Below are positions 41,242-51,052 of a stretch of 64,000 bases of DNA, one piece after another. The stretch spans positions 18,181 to 82,180 of the forward strand of contig DAOUJD010000032.1 in NCBI GenBank assembly GCA_034423115.1. The letters run 5' to 3'. Each line of letters begins with the position of its first letter. Position 1 is the first letter of the stretch. Made by a program: the position numbers and the translations under genes. The notes below the pieces were generated by a model. That model worked only from the letters and a program-made list of their open reading frames with translations, did not search any database and was not told the origin of the DNA. This stretch comes from Bin87 sp034423115. Its GTDB lineage: Bacteria; Chloroflexota; Dehalococcoidia; Lucifugimonadales; UBA3495.

Positions 41242-41382
41242 TTGGACAATCGCGGTCGAAACGCCATTCGCGTGAGGATAAATGACATACGTGTCGACGG
41301 GATGGATGGTTTGCCCATCCATCATTCCCCACCGCCGCAGCCCCATCTCCCCAAACCTGCGCCCGAACCGGACCGGTAACCG

Positions 41383-42702
41383 TCAGCGACCGCCCCCACT
41401 CAGCGCCACCAACCGGCCGTCCGCCATGGGCAGGTACAGCGTGCTGTCCGACACCGCCGGCGCCGCTGACAGCCCTCCGCCGTCCAACGGGTATTCCCAC
41501 GCCAATTCGCCTGTGTACATGTCCAGCGCCAACAGGCGTCGCGTAACCGTCGCGATCAACAGGACATCGCCGGCGGCCACTGGCTCTGCGGACACCTCGG
41601 CCTCCAGGGCGCGCTCCCAAATCTCCTCGCCCGTCGCTCCATCCAGCGCTCGCACCAATCCCTGCTCGTTCACCACCATCAACTTGCCATCCGCGTAAAC
41701 CGGGCTGTACTTCACCCGCCCGCGCGCGGACCCGACCCATAGGCTTCCAGTTTGTTGTGGCGCGTTTTTCAGCAGGCGCCAGTAGAAAAAGTTGAACTTG
41801 GCGACGTAGGCAAACCTGCTGAAGGGACGGCTCACCGCTGCGGGGTCCACGGCCCAAACGCCGCCCCGGTTGGTGACGAAGTAGGCATTGCCGTCCGCGA
41901 TCACCGGCCCGCCCACCACCGGCGTCCCGGAATAGAACACCAGCCGTCGCCGCCCGGTATCAGGTTCCACCGTGATGAACCGCTCGCCCAGGGACGCCGC
42001 CGCGATCACTGATCCATCCGACGCCGGATGTCCAACCACCCAGCCCTTGATCCGCGCCGACCATCGTGATTCGCCCGTGGCGGCGTCCAGCGCCTCCAGT
42101 TTGCTGTTGGTGGACCCGATGTACACCGTGCCGTCCACAACGATGGCGGATCCCAGCACGATGTTTCCCAAGTTACGTTCCCATAGGAGCGTCCCATCGT
42201 GCCGGTTGAGCGCCAGCAGGCGATGGTCCCGCGCCCCCACGTATATGGCGTCGTCGGTGACGGCCGGCGCGCTGTCCGACGGGGAGCCGACGTCGTAACT
42301 CCAGATTGTCTCGCCGGTGTCGCGATTCAACGCCGCCGCGATGCCGCCCTCGGTGGTGAGGTACAGATGATCCTCAACAACGGCGGGTGTCGCCAGTAAC
42401 ACGCCGGGCGTGTCGCGCTCCCAGCGGACTGCCAAAGGCGGCGCAATCCGAGCATCTGGGGACCACCCTGTGCTTCCGATATCCCGGCGAATCGAAGGCC
42501 AATCGGTCTCCGATCCGGCCATTCCCTGATCGGTGGTGGCCTCTGTGGGAGGGAACAGCAATGGGCCGGCTTGGAAAGCTCGGAATGCCCAGAAAGCCAC
42601 CAGCGCGATGATTATCGCCCCGACTATCAACCACAGTCGGATGCTACGCAACCATCGGCGGTTGATGCCGATGGTTGGTACGGCGGGAGTGGTGCGACGC
42701 AA
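41383..42702 (-). CDS. Membrane-anchored PQQ-type beta-propeller protein
   Basis: 439 residues. One transmembrane helix near the N-terminus (LWLIVGAIIIALVAFWAF, about 23-41) is followed by seven or eight blades with PQQ-repeat motifs: LNRDTGETIWSYDVG, LNRHDGTLLWERNLG, LDAATGESRWSARI, LDGATGEEIWERALE and LDMYTGELAWEYPLDGGG. No calcium or PQQ-binding catalytic residues were recognised, so it is more likely a BamB-like scaffold. It follows the permease gene by 48 bp and may belong to the transporter operon. Confidence 0.88.
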   Translation of the reverse strand: MRRTTPAVPTIGINRRWLRSIRLWLIVGAIIIALVAFWAFRAFQAGPLLFPPTEATTDQGMAGSETDWPSIRRDIGSTGWSPDARIAPPLAVRWERDTPGVLLATPAVVEDHLYLTTEGGIAAALNRDTGETIWSYDVGSPSDSAPAVTDDAIYVGARDHRLLALNRHDGTLLWERNLGNIVLGSAIVVDGTVYIGSTNSKLEALDAATGESRWSARIKGWVVGHPASDGSVIAAASLGERFITVEPDTGRRRLVFYSGTPVVGGPVIADGNAYFVTNRGGVWAVDPAAVSRPFSRFAYVAKFNFFYWRLLKNAPQQTGSLWVGSARGRVKYSPVYADGKLMVVNEQGLVRALDGATGEEIWERALEAEVSAEPVAAGDVLLIATVTRRLLALDMYTGELAWEYPLDGGGLSAAPAVSDSTLYLPMADGRLVALSGGGR

Positions 42703-42750
42703 CGGCTCTATGGACCCCCGCGCCCGGACCTGCGCAGTGGTGGCTGCATC

Positions 42751-43677
42751 CTAAGTCCGCCCACGGAGTTTGGGGTCCAGCGCGTCCCGGATGGAGTCGC
42801 CGAACAGGTTGAATGCCAGCACCGTGACGGTGATGGCCAAGCCCGGGAAGATCACCATCCACCAGCGTGGGATCAGTCCGGCCGCCACCGGGCCGCCCAG
42901 CATGTTGCCCCACGTTGCCGTCGGGAGGGGCACTCCCACTCCGAGGAAGCCAAGGGACGCCTCGAGAATGATGACGGAGCCAAGGTGCGCCGTTGCCAGC
43001 ACCAGCCAGGGCGCGACGCACTGCGGAGCGATGTGCTTGATCATGACCCGGGTGCTGCTGGCCCCGATGGCCTGGGCCGCGTCCACGTAGGCGTACTCTT
43101 TCACGCTCAACGTCACCGAGCGGATCACGCGCACCGCAATTGGGATGCGTGTGATGCCAATTGCGACGATCACCGTCCAAACGCCGGCGCCCATCGCCAG
43201 CACCAGGATCATCGCCAGGATCAGTGTCGGGAACGACATCATCAGTTCCAGGAATCGCTGGCTGTAGATGTCGAAACGCCCGCCGATGTAGCCGGCGGCG
43301 ACGCCCCAGGCCGCGCCCAGGAAGTCTCCCACCACCACGGCGACCAGGGCCACGAACAAGGAGATTCTGGCTCCATGCACGACTCTGCTGTACAGGTCGC
43401 GTCCGATGTCGTCGGTTCCCATCCAGTGGGCGGCGCTGGGTTCTTCCCGCAGCGCTTTGAAGTCAGCGTCCTGGGTGGGATGGTGAGTGGCGACGTATGG
43501 CGCGAATATTGCGATGGCGACGATCGCAATGATCATCACCCCGCTGACCCCACCCATCGGGTTGCGCTGGCAGAAATGTATGATGACCCACCACCACCCG
43601 GATTCACGACGCCCCTCTTCCTGAACCAGGACTTCGCCCTCTGCGCCCGTGGTTGTCGTTGGATTTACCTGTGCCAC
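42751..43677 (-). CDS. ABC transporter permease (DppC/OppC type)
   Basis: 308 residues with six membrane helices. The Opp/DppC-type N-terminal domain (VSGVMIIAIVAIAIFAPYVA) is followed by HWMGTDDIGRDLYSRVVHGARISL and the EAA loop DAAQAIGASSTRVMIKHIAPQC. It forms the inner-membrane channel with the DppB-type permease 76 bp upstream. No ATPase genes occur in this window, so the DppD/F-like subunits must be elsewhere. Confidence 0.95.
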   Translation of the reverse strand: MAQVNPTTTTGAEGEVLVQEEGRRESGWWWVIIHFCQRNPMGGVSGVMIIAIVAIAIFAPYVATHHPTQDADFKALREEPSAAHWMGTDDIGRDLYSRVVHGARISLFVALVAVVVGDFLGAAWGVAAGYIGGRFDIYSQRFLELMMSFPTLILAMILVLAMGAGVWTVIVAIGITRIPIAVRVIRSVTLSVKEYAYVDAAQAIGASSTRVMIKHIAPQCVAPWLVLATAHLGSVIILEASLGFLGVGVPLPTATWGNMLGGPVAAGLIPRWWMVIFPGLAITVTVLAFNLFGDSIRDALDPKLRGRT

Positions 43678-43753
43678 GATATCGCTCCTGTTGTTATTGG
43701 CCCCTCTCCCTGGATGGCAGAGGGTTTGTTGAGGGTGAAAATCTCGGTCCTAA

Positions 43754-44713
43754 CTAGCTGTAGCGAATTCGTGGGTCGATCCAGGCGTACGATATATCCA
43801 CCAGCAGGTTGGTCAGCACGAATACGAGACCATACAGCAGCACCAGGTTCTGGATCACCACGTAGTCCCGCTCGAAGAACGCCGCCACCAGGGTGCGCCC
43901 CAGTCCCGGCACTCCAAACGCCTGCTCCACTGCCACCGAACCACCTATGAGGAACCCCAGCAGCACGCCCGACAGGGTGATCACCGGCATGATGGCGTTG
44001 CGCAGCGCGTGGCGCATGATCACCAGCCGCTCGGCTAACCCCTTGGCGCGCGCTGTTCTGATGTAGTCTTCGTGGATGGTTTCCAACAACGCGGATCTGG
44101 ACATCCTGCAAACGTACGCCGCTTGCCCTACGCCCAGCACCAGCGCCGGCCCCCACACGATCTGGAGGTTTTGCCAGGGGTCTTCCCAGAAATTGATGAC
44201 CCCCAGCGGCGCTTTCCATTCTAATGTCAGTACAAGGGTGAGGACGATCACCGTGCCTAACCAAAAGTTGGGTATCGCCAGGAACAGGATGGAGAAGAAC
44301 CTGCCCGCGTAGTCCAACGCGCTGTTGCGTTTCATGGCCGCCAGTATCCCCACCGGCAGCCCGATCACCCATGACAGGATCACGGACAGGATTGCGATTT
44401 CCAGCGTGATGGGGCCCCGATTGATGATCAGGTCCATCACGGTGTGGGAACGCCAGAAGGACTGGCCCAATTTCAGGGTAACGATGTCCTTCAGCCAGTC
44501 CACATATTGCAGGTAAATCGGTTTGTCCAGCCCCAGGCTGGCGATGATGCGCTGTCGGTCTTCCTCGCTCAACTGCAGGGTGCCTTCCTCGCCGAACATG
44601 ACGGTGAGCACGTCGCCCGGCAGTATGCGCATCACGAGGAAAATAATGATGGTCAACCCGATTAGAGCCGGAATCGCCAGCAGTACGCGGCGCAGGATGT
44701 ACTTTTGCATCAC
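43754..44713 (-). CDS. ABC transporter permease (DppB/OppB type)
   Basis: 319 residues. Opens RRVLLAIPALIGLTIIIFLVMRILPGD, the DppB N-terminus, and carries the EAA loop RTARAKGLAERLVIMRHALRNAIMPVITLSG. Six membrane segments. It lies 90 bp downstream of the nearest binding-protein gene on the same strand, with a palindrome between, and upstream of the DppC-type permease. Likely imports oligopeptides or similar solutes. Confidence 0.95.
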   Translation of the reverse strand: MMQKYILRRVLLAIPALIGLTIIIFLVMRILPGDVLTVMFGEEGTLQLSEEDRQRIIASLGLDKPIYLQYVDWLKDIVTLKLGQSFWRSHTVMDLIINRGPITLEIAILSVILSWVIGLPVGILAAMKRNSALDYAGRFFSILFLAIPNFWLGTVIVLTLVLTLEWKAPLGVINFWEDPWQNLQIVWGPALVLGVGQAAYVCRMSRSALLETIHEDYIRTARAKGLAERLVIMRHALRNAIMPVITLSGVLLGFLIGGSVAVEQAFGVPGLGRTLVAAFFERDYVVIQNLVLLYGLVFVLTNLLVDISYAWIDPRIRYS

Positions 44714-44766
44714 GCCCTCCCCGGGTTGATTGTCCTCTGTTTATTTGTCCGTCTGAGCGGACTCGT

Positions 44767-44791
44767 CGGGGCGGGTTTCAGGCCCGCCCCG
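44767..44791. repeat. Intergenic palindrome CGGGGCGGG / CCCGCCCCG
   Basis: A 9-bp perfect stem with a 7-nt loop between the permease and first binding-protein genes. It may stabilise or attenuate the operon mRNA so that binding protein exceeds permease. On the minus strand there is no T-run after it. Confidence 0.8.
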
Positions 44792-44802
44792 TTTGATTTT
44801 GG

Positions 44803-46713
44803 CTACTGCCGGCACTCGTCGTCCATCCAGACCGTGTCCATCCGGTCTAGGTTGTGCACGAGCGCTCCGTGCTTGCCCTCGATGCCGTGCACGCAGGTGC
44901 GCCACGCCCCGAGCGTCCGGTTGTACCAGTACTCCACCGTCGGCGGGTCGGCGTCCAAAATCTTGGCCGCTTCCTGTACCAGTGCGTACCGCTTGTCGAA
45001 GTCAGGTTCGGAGTCCACCTTTTCCATGATGGCGTCGAACTCCGGATTGCAGTAGTTGGAGTGGTTCTCACCGCCGCCGCAGCGATAGAAGCTGTTCATG
45101 TACGCGGACGGATCGATGAACGGCGAGGCGATCCCGCCGATGGTCAGGTCGAAGTTCCGGTTGGCCAGCTCTTCGAACCATACGGCAGAGGCCACCGGTC
45201 GGATCTCCGACTCGATGCCCAGGATGCGCTGGAACTCCAACTGCGCCACCTGGGCCGCCGCCGTCCAGTGCGCGCTGTTGGGGTCGCGCTGCATCAGGTC
45301 AACGTTCTTGATGCCATCGGCGTAGCCTGCCTCAGCCATCAGGCGCTTGGCTTCGGCTTCCGCCGCCGGCCGGTCGAACACCATCCGGGTGTCAATCTCG
45401 GCCTGGGGCAACTGGAACGCCTGGTCCTGGAAGGTCCAGCCGGTACCTCCCCGGTAGCCGTACAGCCACTCGCTGACGACCTCATGGATGGCGTCGCGGT
45501 CCAGGGCCAGCCACAAGGCCTTGCGTACCCGCGGGTCGTTCCACGGTTCCCGGTCGGTGTTGATCCACACCGCCAGGTAGGAGTAGGACGAGAACGGCTG
45601 CGCTTCGTAGCGATCGTCGTTTGACAGGATCTCGAACGCCGCCGGGTCGATGGTCTGGGAGTACTCAACGTTGCCGGCCAGCAGGGCGGCGGACCTGGTT
45701 GTGCTGTTGCCCAACGGGTAGGTCCAGACCTCATCGAGGTACGGGAGTCCTTCGTTCCAGTAATCGGGGAACCGTTCGTTCTTCCAGACTTCACCCTCCT
45801 GGTGCTCCAGGAAGCGGAACGCGCCCGTGCTCGGTGCATCGGCTCCTTTGAGCTTGAGGTCGTAGTTGTTCTCTTCCAGGAAGTCCTTTTTGAAGACTCC
45901 GTGCCACTCCAGGGCGAACAGGTTCAGCCCGTAGTTCAACGGCGGCGCCTTCTCGAAGGAGAATTGCACGGTCAGCGGGTCAATTACCTCAATGGACGGG
46001 CCGAAGGGCGTGTACAGACCCTTGCGTGCGCTGACGACTCCCGCCGGTGGGTCAATCACCCGCGACCACGAGGCGGCCACGTCGTCGGCGTCCATGGTCC
46101 CGCCGGTGTGGAATGGGACGCCTTCCCGCAGCGGGAACGTCCACGTCTTTCCATCCTCCGAAACTTCCCAGTTGGTTGCGATATCCGGAATGATGGTCTT
46201 GCCGCCGTCCAGCGGGTTGTACCGCAGCAGGTTGTTCAACACCATCATCTGCTTGAACGAGTTGGACACGCTGGAGACCTGCATCAGATCGTAGTGCGCC
46301 GGGTCGAAATATCCGCCGCGCCGTAGGATGCCACCCCACTGAGCGTCGGGATAGGCGTCCTTGGTCACCGGGTTGGCGATGACCTCGGTGGGCAGCGCCG
46401 CCGGCAAAGGCGTGGGCGTCGCGTCGGGAGCAACGGTGGGGCGCGGAGTCGGCGGGACTCGGGTGGCTTGCGGTTGTGCCGCTCCGCCGCCGCTGCCTGA
46501 GCCCGCGCTTGTGGTCCCCGTACTTCCGCTCGTTCCACTCGTGTCGCCGGTGGTGGCGGCCGAACCGGAGCCGCTGGTTCCTGAATCACTTGGCGTGGTC
46601 TGCTCGGCCGGAGCCGGAGCCGTGCCGCCGCAGGCCACCGCCGCAAGGAAGGTGATCGCAAGTGCGATACTAAGCGCCGCAGTAGGAGATATTAGGAAGC
46701 GATGCACTCTCAA
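44803..46713 (-). CDS. Peptide ABC transporter substrate-binding lipoprotein, copy 1
   Basis: 636 residues from TTG 46711-46713 with GGAGGGACCA upstream; upstream codons in the frame are not signal-like. Signal peptide ends ITFLAAVAC (lipobox Cys). A Ser/Gly/Thr-rich linker (about 30-90) precedes the SBP family 5 (DppA/OppA) fold: WGGILRRGGYFDPAHYDL, NLLRYNPLDGGKTIIPDIATNWEVSEDGKTWTFPLREG and FRFLEHQEGEVW. The last residues, LDRMDTVWMDDECRQ, are shared by all three copies. It would capture an extracellular peptide or other solute. Confidence 0.94.
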   Translation of the reverse strand: MRVHRFLISPTAALSIALAITFLAAVACGGTAPAPAEQTTPSDSGTSGSGSAATTGDTSGTSGSTGTTSAGSGSGGGAAQPQATRVPPTPRPTVAPDATPTPLPAALPTEVIANPVTKDAYPDAQWGGILRRGGYFDPAHYDLMQVSSVSNSFKQMMVLNNLLRYNPLDGGKTIIPDIATNWEVSEDGKTWTFPLREGVPFHTGGTMDADDVAASWSRVIDPPAGVVSARKGLYTPFGPSIEVIDPLTVQFSFEKAPPLNYGLNLFALEWHGVFKKDFLEENNYDLKLKGADAPSTGAFRFLEHQEGEVWKNERFPDYWNEGLPYLDEVWTYPLGNSTTRSAALLAGNVEYSQTIDPAAFEILSNDDRYEAQPFSSYSYLAVWINTDREPWNDPRVRKALWLALDRDAIHEVVSEWLYGYRGGTGWTFQDQAFQLPQAEIDTRMVFDRPAAEAEAKRLMAEAGYADGIKNVDLMQRDPNSAHWTAAAQVAQLEFQRILGIESEIRPVASAVWFEELANRNFDLTIGGIASPFIDPSAYMNSFYRCGGGENHSNYCNPEFDAIMEKVDSEPDFDKRYALVQEAAKILDADPPTVEYWYNRTLGAWRTCVHGIEGKHGALVHNLDRMDTVWMDDECRQ

Positions 46714-47064
46714 TGGTCCCTCCTTAGGAGACTCGTAATCCGTCAGTCTGTGAGATTTGCCGCTCTCACGGGCATCAATGCACAACGGCGAAATACGTAA
46801 TCCGCTGTGTTCGCAACGATCGAAGCGAATATGACTCCGCAAGCAATATCTGCCAACGTGATGAATCAATCTCCGCTCGAGATGCTGCGAAATCGATGCC
46901 TCGGCGACTGTCGGGATTTTAGGGAGTGCCATTGCCCTTGTCAATATCAGGTATTCACGGTCAGTGGGGTCGGATCGAAACGTTGATTTTCAGCATGTCG
47001 GGCGCAAAACGGGGGGCAGAGGCAGGCTGAGAACGCGCCCCCGTCCGGTCCATCTCGCTCCGGA
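46714..47064 (-). other. 351-bp spacer between binding-protein copies 1 and 2
   Basis: It holds a terminator-like hairpin of copy 2 (47006-47044) and, nearer copy 1, a ribosome-binding GGAGG. No gene was recognised; the apparent frames are shadows of degenerate repeats. A promoter for copy 1 is likely but not identified. Confidence 0.5.
47006..47044 (-). terminator. Terminator-like hairpin after binding-protein copy 2
   Basis: On the minus strand ACGGGGG (47044-47038), a 22-nt loop, CCCCCGT (47015-47009), followed by TTT. The large loop lowers confidence. Confidence 0.5.
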
Positions 47065-48960
47065 CTACTGCCGGCATTCGTCGTCCATCCATACGGTGTC
47101 CATCCGGTCCAGGTTGTGCACCAGCGCCCCGTGCTTGCCTTCGAGCCCATGCACGCACGTGCGCCAGGCCGAAAGGGTGCGGTTGTACCAATACTCGATC
47201 GTCGGCGGGTCCTCATCCAGAACCGCCGCCGCCTGCTGCACCAGGTCATACCGCTTGTCCAGGTCGCCCTCCGCGTCCACCTGGGCCATCAGAGCGTCGA
47301 ACTCCGCGTTGCAGTAGTTCGAGTGGTTTTCGCCGCCGCCGCACCGGTAGAAGCTGTTCAGGTATGCCGACGGGTCAATGAACGGCGATGCAATCGCACC
47401 CACTGTGATGTCAAAGTTCCGGTTGGAAAGCTCCTCGAACCATACGGCCGACGCCACCGGCCGGATTTCCGACTCAATGCCCAGGATGCGCTGGAACTCC
47501 AATTGCACCAACTGGGCCGCCGCCGTGAAGTGCGGGTTGGCTGGATCGCGCTGCATCAGGTCAACGTTGTCGATTCCGTCGCTGTAGCCCGCTTCCGCGA
47601 ACAGTCGCTGCGCCTCCGCCTCCGCTGCTTGCCGGTTGAACACCAGCCGTTGGTCTATCTCGGCTTGCGGTAGCTGATATGCCTGGTCGGGGAACGTCCA
47701 GCCGGTGCCGCCTCTGTATCCGAAAAGCCACTCGCTCACCACCTCGTGCAGCGCGTCCCGGTCGATGGACAACCACATCGCCTTCCGCACTCGCGGGTCA
47801 TTCCACGGCTCGCGGTCCGTGTTGAACCAGACCGCGAAGTAGGAATACGACGAGAACGGCTGGGCTTCGTATCGGTCGTCGTTCTGCAGAATCTCAAAGG
47901 CCGCCGGATCAACCGTTTGCGCGTACTCCACATTTCCCGCCAGCAGCGCCGCCGAACGGTTCACGCTGGATCCCAGCGGGTATGTCCACACTTCGTCCAG
48001 GTACGGCAGCCCTTCGTTCCAGTAGTCGGGGAACCGCTCGTTCTTCCACACCTCGCCCTCTTGGTGCTCCTGGAACCGGAACGCTCCCGTCCCCGGCGCG
48101 GTCAACCCGTTCACCTTCAGGTCGTAGTTGTTCGCTTCCAGGAACGCTTTAGGGAAAACACCGTGCCACTCCAGCGCGAACAGGTTCAACCCGTAGTTCA
48201 GAGGCGGCGCGACTTCAAAATTGAACGCCACCGTCTGCGGATCGATCACCTGGATGGTGGGACCGAAGGGCGTGTACAGACCCTTACGCGCGCTCACCAC
48301 GCCGGCCGGCGGATCGATCACTCGTCCCCAGGACGCCGCCACATCGTCGGCGTTCATGATCGTCCCGTCGTGGAACATCACGTTTTCCCGAAGGGGAAAC
48401 GTCCAGGTCTTGCCATCCTCGGACACGTCCCAGTTGGTGGCTATGTCCGGGATGATCGTCTTCCCCGCGTCCAGCGGGTTATAACGCAACAGGTTGTTCA
48501 ACAGCATCATCTGCTTGAAGGAGTTGGACACGCTGGAAACCTGCATCAGGTCGTAGTGTGCCGGGTCAACGTATCCTCCCCGCCGGAGGATGCCGCCCCG
48601 TTGCGCATCCGGGTAGGCGTCCTTGGTTACGGGATTCGCGATCACCTCCGATGGGAGCGCCGCAGGCAATGGTGTCGGCGTGGCGTCCGGCGCAACCGTA
48701 GGACGCGGCGTAGGAGTCGCCAGCGCGGCGGTGGCCTGGGGTTGCGAGGCTCCGCCGCCGCCCGACCCGGAACCCGATCCTGAGCCGGTTGTGCCGCTCG
48801 TTCCTCCGGTGGTGGCCGCGCTCCCTCCGCCCGTGTCGGCGGGAGCCGCGTCCTCAACGGGCGCGGCGGTGCCTCCGCACGCCAGGATCAACAGGAGAAT
48901 GATAGCGATCACGACGCCGAACGCCGTGCTGAGAGACGTGACATACCTTTCCATGGTCAT
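47065..48960 (-). CDS. Peptide ABC transporter substrate-binding lipoprotein, copy 2
   Basis: 631 residues. Signal peptide VVIAIILLLILAC with a lipobox Cys, a Gly/Ser/Thr linker, then an SBP family 5 body almost segment-for-segment like copy 1 (RRGGYVDPAHYDLMQVSSVSN, LRYNPLDAGKTIIPDIATNW, CGGGENHSNYCNAEFD, DRMDTVWMDDECRQ). Differences cluster in the ligand-facing middle part (for example VAPPLNYGLN and LTAPGTGAF), so the copies may bind different solutes. Part of the tandem array of three. Confidence 0.94.
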   Translation of the reverse strand: MTMERYVTSLSTAFGVVIAIILLLILACGGTAAPVEDAAPADTGGGSAATTGGTSGTTGSGSGSGSGGGGASQPQATAALATPTPRPTVAPDATPTPLPAALPSEVIANPVTKDAYPDAQRGGILRRGGYVDPAHYDLMQVSSVSNSFKQMMLLNNLLRYNPLDAGKTIIPDIATNWDVSEDGKTWTFPLRENVMFHDGTIMNADDVAASWGRVIDPPAGVVSARKGLYTPFGPTIQVIDPQTVAFNFEVAPPLNYGLNLFALEWHGVFPKAFLEANNYDLKVNGLTAPGTGAFRFQEHQEGEVWKNERFPDYWNEGLPYLDEVWTYPLGSSVNRSAALLAGNVEYAQTVDPAAFEILQNDDRYEAQPFSSYSYFAVWFNTDREPWNDPRVRKAMWLSIDRDALHEVVSEWLFGYRGGTGWTFPDQAYQLPQAEIDQRLVFNRQAAEAEAQRLFAEAGYSDGIDNVDLMQRDPANPHFTAAAQLVQLEFQRILGIESEIRPVASAVWFEELSNRNFDITVGAIASPFIDPSAYLNSFYRCGGGENHSNYCNAEFDALMAQVDAEGDLDKRYDLVQQAAAVLDEDPPTIEYWYNRTLSAWRTCVHGLEGKHGALVHNLDRMDTVWMDDECRQ

Positions 48961-49067
48961 TCCTCCCTCATCAGGTGCTCGTCAATTTTTTCGCGCGTTG
49001 CCGGCTTTCTTCTGGCGCGGAGCCGGACCGGATCGTCGCTGCAAATTGCCTCATTGGTGGTTGGAAA

Positions 49068-49091
49068 AGGGGCGGGCCGTAACCCGCCCCT
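49068..49091 (-). terminator. Palindrome and terminator after binding-protein copy 3
   Basis: AGGGGCGGG and CCCGCCCCT arms (9 bp) with a 6-nt loop; on the minus strand the stem is followed by TTTCC after the closing T (AAAA on the plus strand at 49065-49068). Member of the GGGGCGGG palindrome family. Confidence 0.7.
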
Positions 49092-49114
49092 CTTGTTTCG
49101 GCGAGTCTCCCTGC

Positions 49115-51052
49115 CTACTGCTGGCACTCCGCGTCCATCCACACCGTGTCCATGCGGTCGAGGTTGTGCACCAGGGCCCCATGCTTCCCTTCCAGCCCGT
49201 GGACGCAGGAACGCCAGGCGGCCAGCGTGCGGTTGTACCACCACGTAACCACAGGTGGGTCCTCGTCCAGGATGCCGGCGGCCTTCTGAACCAGTTCGTA
49301 CCGTTTGTCGAAATCGCCCTCCGTGTCCACCATGGACATAACCGCATCGAATTCCTCGTTGCAGTAGTTCGAGTGGTTCTCGCCGCCGCCGCAGCGATAG
49401 AAGCTGTTCATGTACGCGGACGGATCGATGAACGGCGACGCGATGGCTCCCACCGTGATGTCGAAGTTGCGGTTGGCCAGCTCCTCGAACCACACGGCGG
49501 ATGGCACGGCGCGTATCGTCGACTCGATGCCCAGGATGCGCTGGAACTCCAACTCCGCCATCTGGGCCATCGCTGAGTACCACGGGCTGTTGGGCTGCCG
49601 CTGCATCAGGTCAACGTTCTTGATGCCATCGGCGTAACCCGCTTCCGCCATGAGCCGTCGGGCTTCGACTTCTGCCGCTTCCCGGTCATAAACGAGCCGC
49701 GCTTCGATTTCCGCCTGCGGCAACTGGTACGCCTGGTCAGGCAGAGTCCATCCGCCGCCGCCCGGGTAGCCGAACAGCCACTCGCTCACGATCTCATGAG
49801 CGGCAAGCCGGTCGAACGCCAACCACATCGCCTTGCGCACCCGGACGTCGTTCCACGGCTCCTTGTCCATGTTGAACCAGATCCCGCCGTAAGAATAGGA
49901 CGAGAACGGCTCGGCCACGAACCGGTCGTCATCCAGCATCCGGTTGTAGGCCTCCGGGTCGATGGTCTGGGCGTAGTCCACGTTGCCCGCCAGCAGCGCC
50001 GCCGAACGGTTCGTGCTGTTCTCCAACGGATACGTCCAAACCTCGTCCAGGTACGGCAGGCCCTCGTTCCAGTAGTTTTCGTACCGTTCGTTCTTCCAGA
50101 CCTCGCCCTCCTGGTGCTCCAGATATCGGAAAGCGCCGGTGCTGGGCGCGAACTGGCCCGCCTGCTTCAGGTCGTAGTTGTGCTCTTCAAGGAACGGCTT
50201 GGGGAAAACTCCGTGCCATTCCAGCGCGAAGGCGTTCAACCCATAGTTCAGTGGCGGCGCCTTCTCGAAGGAGAATTGCACCGTCAGCGGGTCGATGACT
50301 TCAATGGACGGACCAAACGGCGTGTACAGGCCCTTGCGCGCGCTGACCACCCCGGTCGGTGGATCAATGACCCTGGACCACGATGCGGCCACGTCGTCCG
50401 CGTTCATCACCGTTCCGTCGTGGAACATCACTCCCTCCCGCAGCGGGAAGGTCCAGGTGTATCCGTCTTCGGAGACCTCCCAACTGGTCGCCAGGTCGGG
50501 GATGATGGTCTTGCCCGCGTCCAGGGGGTTGTACCGCAGGACGTTGTTCAGCAGCATCATCTGTTTGAACGAATTGGTGACGCTGGACACCTGCAGAAGG
50601 TCATAGTGCGCCGGGTCGTAATATCCGCCGCGCCGCAATATGCCGCCCCACTGGGCATCCGGGTACACGTCCTTGGTTATGGGGTTCGCCACAACCTCTG
50701 ACGGCAGCGCCGCCGGTACCCGCGTCGCGAACGGCACCGGCTGGGCCGGCTGCGGCACTTCCGTAGCAGCCGGTTGTGGCGCCGTCTGAGCCTGGGGCTG
50801 GGCAGTCGGCTGCGCTTGGGTCTGAGGCTGCGCCTGGGTTTGACTCTGAGGCTGAGACTGCGGTTGCGCCTGTTGCTGCGGTTGGGTTTGAGGTTGGGTC
50901 TGGCTGGCCGCAGCGGTGTCACCGGTGGTCGCGCCGGTCGTTTCGGTTTCCTGCGGGACTTCCGCACCGGCACAGGCCACCGCCGCCGCGAGCAACAGAG
51001 ATAACAGGGCGGGCACTAGCAGTGCCGGATACCAAAATCGTGGGATCAGCAT
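49115..51052 (-). CDS. Peptide ABC transporter substrate-binding lipoprotein, copy 3
   Basis: 645 residues. Signal peptide ends LLLAAAVAC (lipobox). The linker differs from copies 1 and 2: about 60 residues of Gln/Pro/Ala-rich repeats (QTQPQ, QAQPQ, QSQTQ units). The SBP family 5 body is close to the other copies (RRGGYYDPAHYDLLQVSSVTN, DRMDTVWMDAECQQ). It is first in the transcription direction and has an AT-rich upstream region, so it probably carries the main promoter of the array. Confidence 0.94.
   Translation of the reverse strand: MLIPRFWYPALLVPALLSLLLAAAVACAGAEVPQETETTGATTGDTAAASQTQPQTQPQQQAQPQSQPQSQTQAQPQTQAQPTAQPQAQTAPQPAATEVPQPAQPVPFATRVPAALPSEVVANPITKDVYPDAQWGGILRRGGYYDPAHYDLLQVSSVTNSFKQMMLLNNVLRYNPLDAGKTIIPDLATSWEVSEDGYTWTFPLREGVMFHDGTVMNADDVAASWSRVIDPPTGVVSARKGLYTPFGPSIEVIDPLTVQFSFEKAPPLNYGLNAFALEWHGVFPKPFLEEHNYDLKQAGQFAPSTGAFRYLEHQEGEVWKNERYENYWNEGLPYLDEVWTYPLENSTNRSAALLAGNVDYAQTIDPEAYNRMLDDDRFVAEPFSSYSYGGIWFNMDKEPWNDVRVRKAMWLAFDRLAAHEIVSEWLFGYPGGGGWTLPDQAYQLPQAEIEARLVYDREAAEVEARRLMAEAGYADGIKNVDLMQRQPNSPWYSAMAQMAELEFQRILGIESTIRAVPSAVWFEELANRNFDITVGAIASPFIDPSAYMNSFYRCGGGENHSNYCNEEFDAVMSMVDTEGDFDKRYELVQKAAGILDEDPPVVTWWYNRTLAAWRSCVHGLEGKHGALVHNLDRMDTVWMDAECQQ

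Noticed and set aside
40846..41379. 177-codon plus-strand frame opposite the YbaY-like lipoprotein
   Set aside because: It repeats the lipoprotein's duplicated units in antisense and has no independent evidence.
50770..50930. Repetitive Gln/Pro codons in binding-protein copy 3 as a separate element
   Set aside because: It is an in-frame low-complexity linker of the lipoprotein and not an independent repeat locus.
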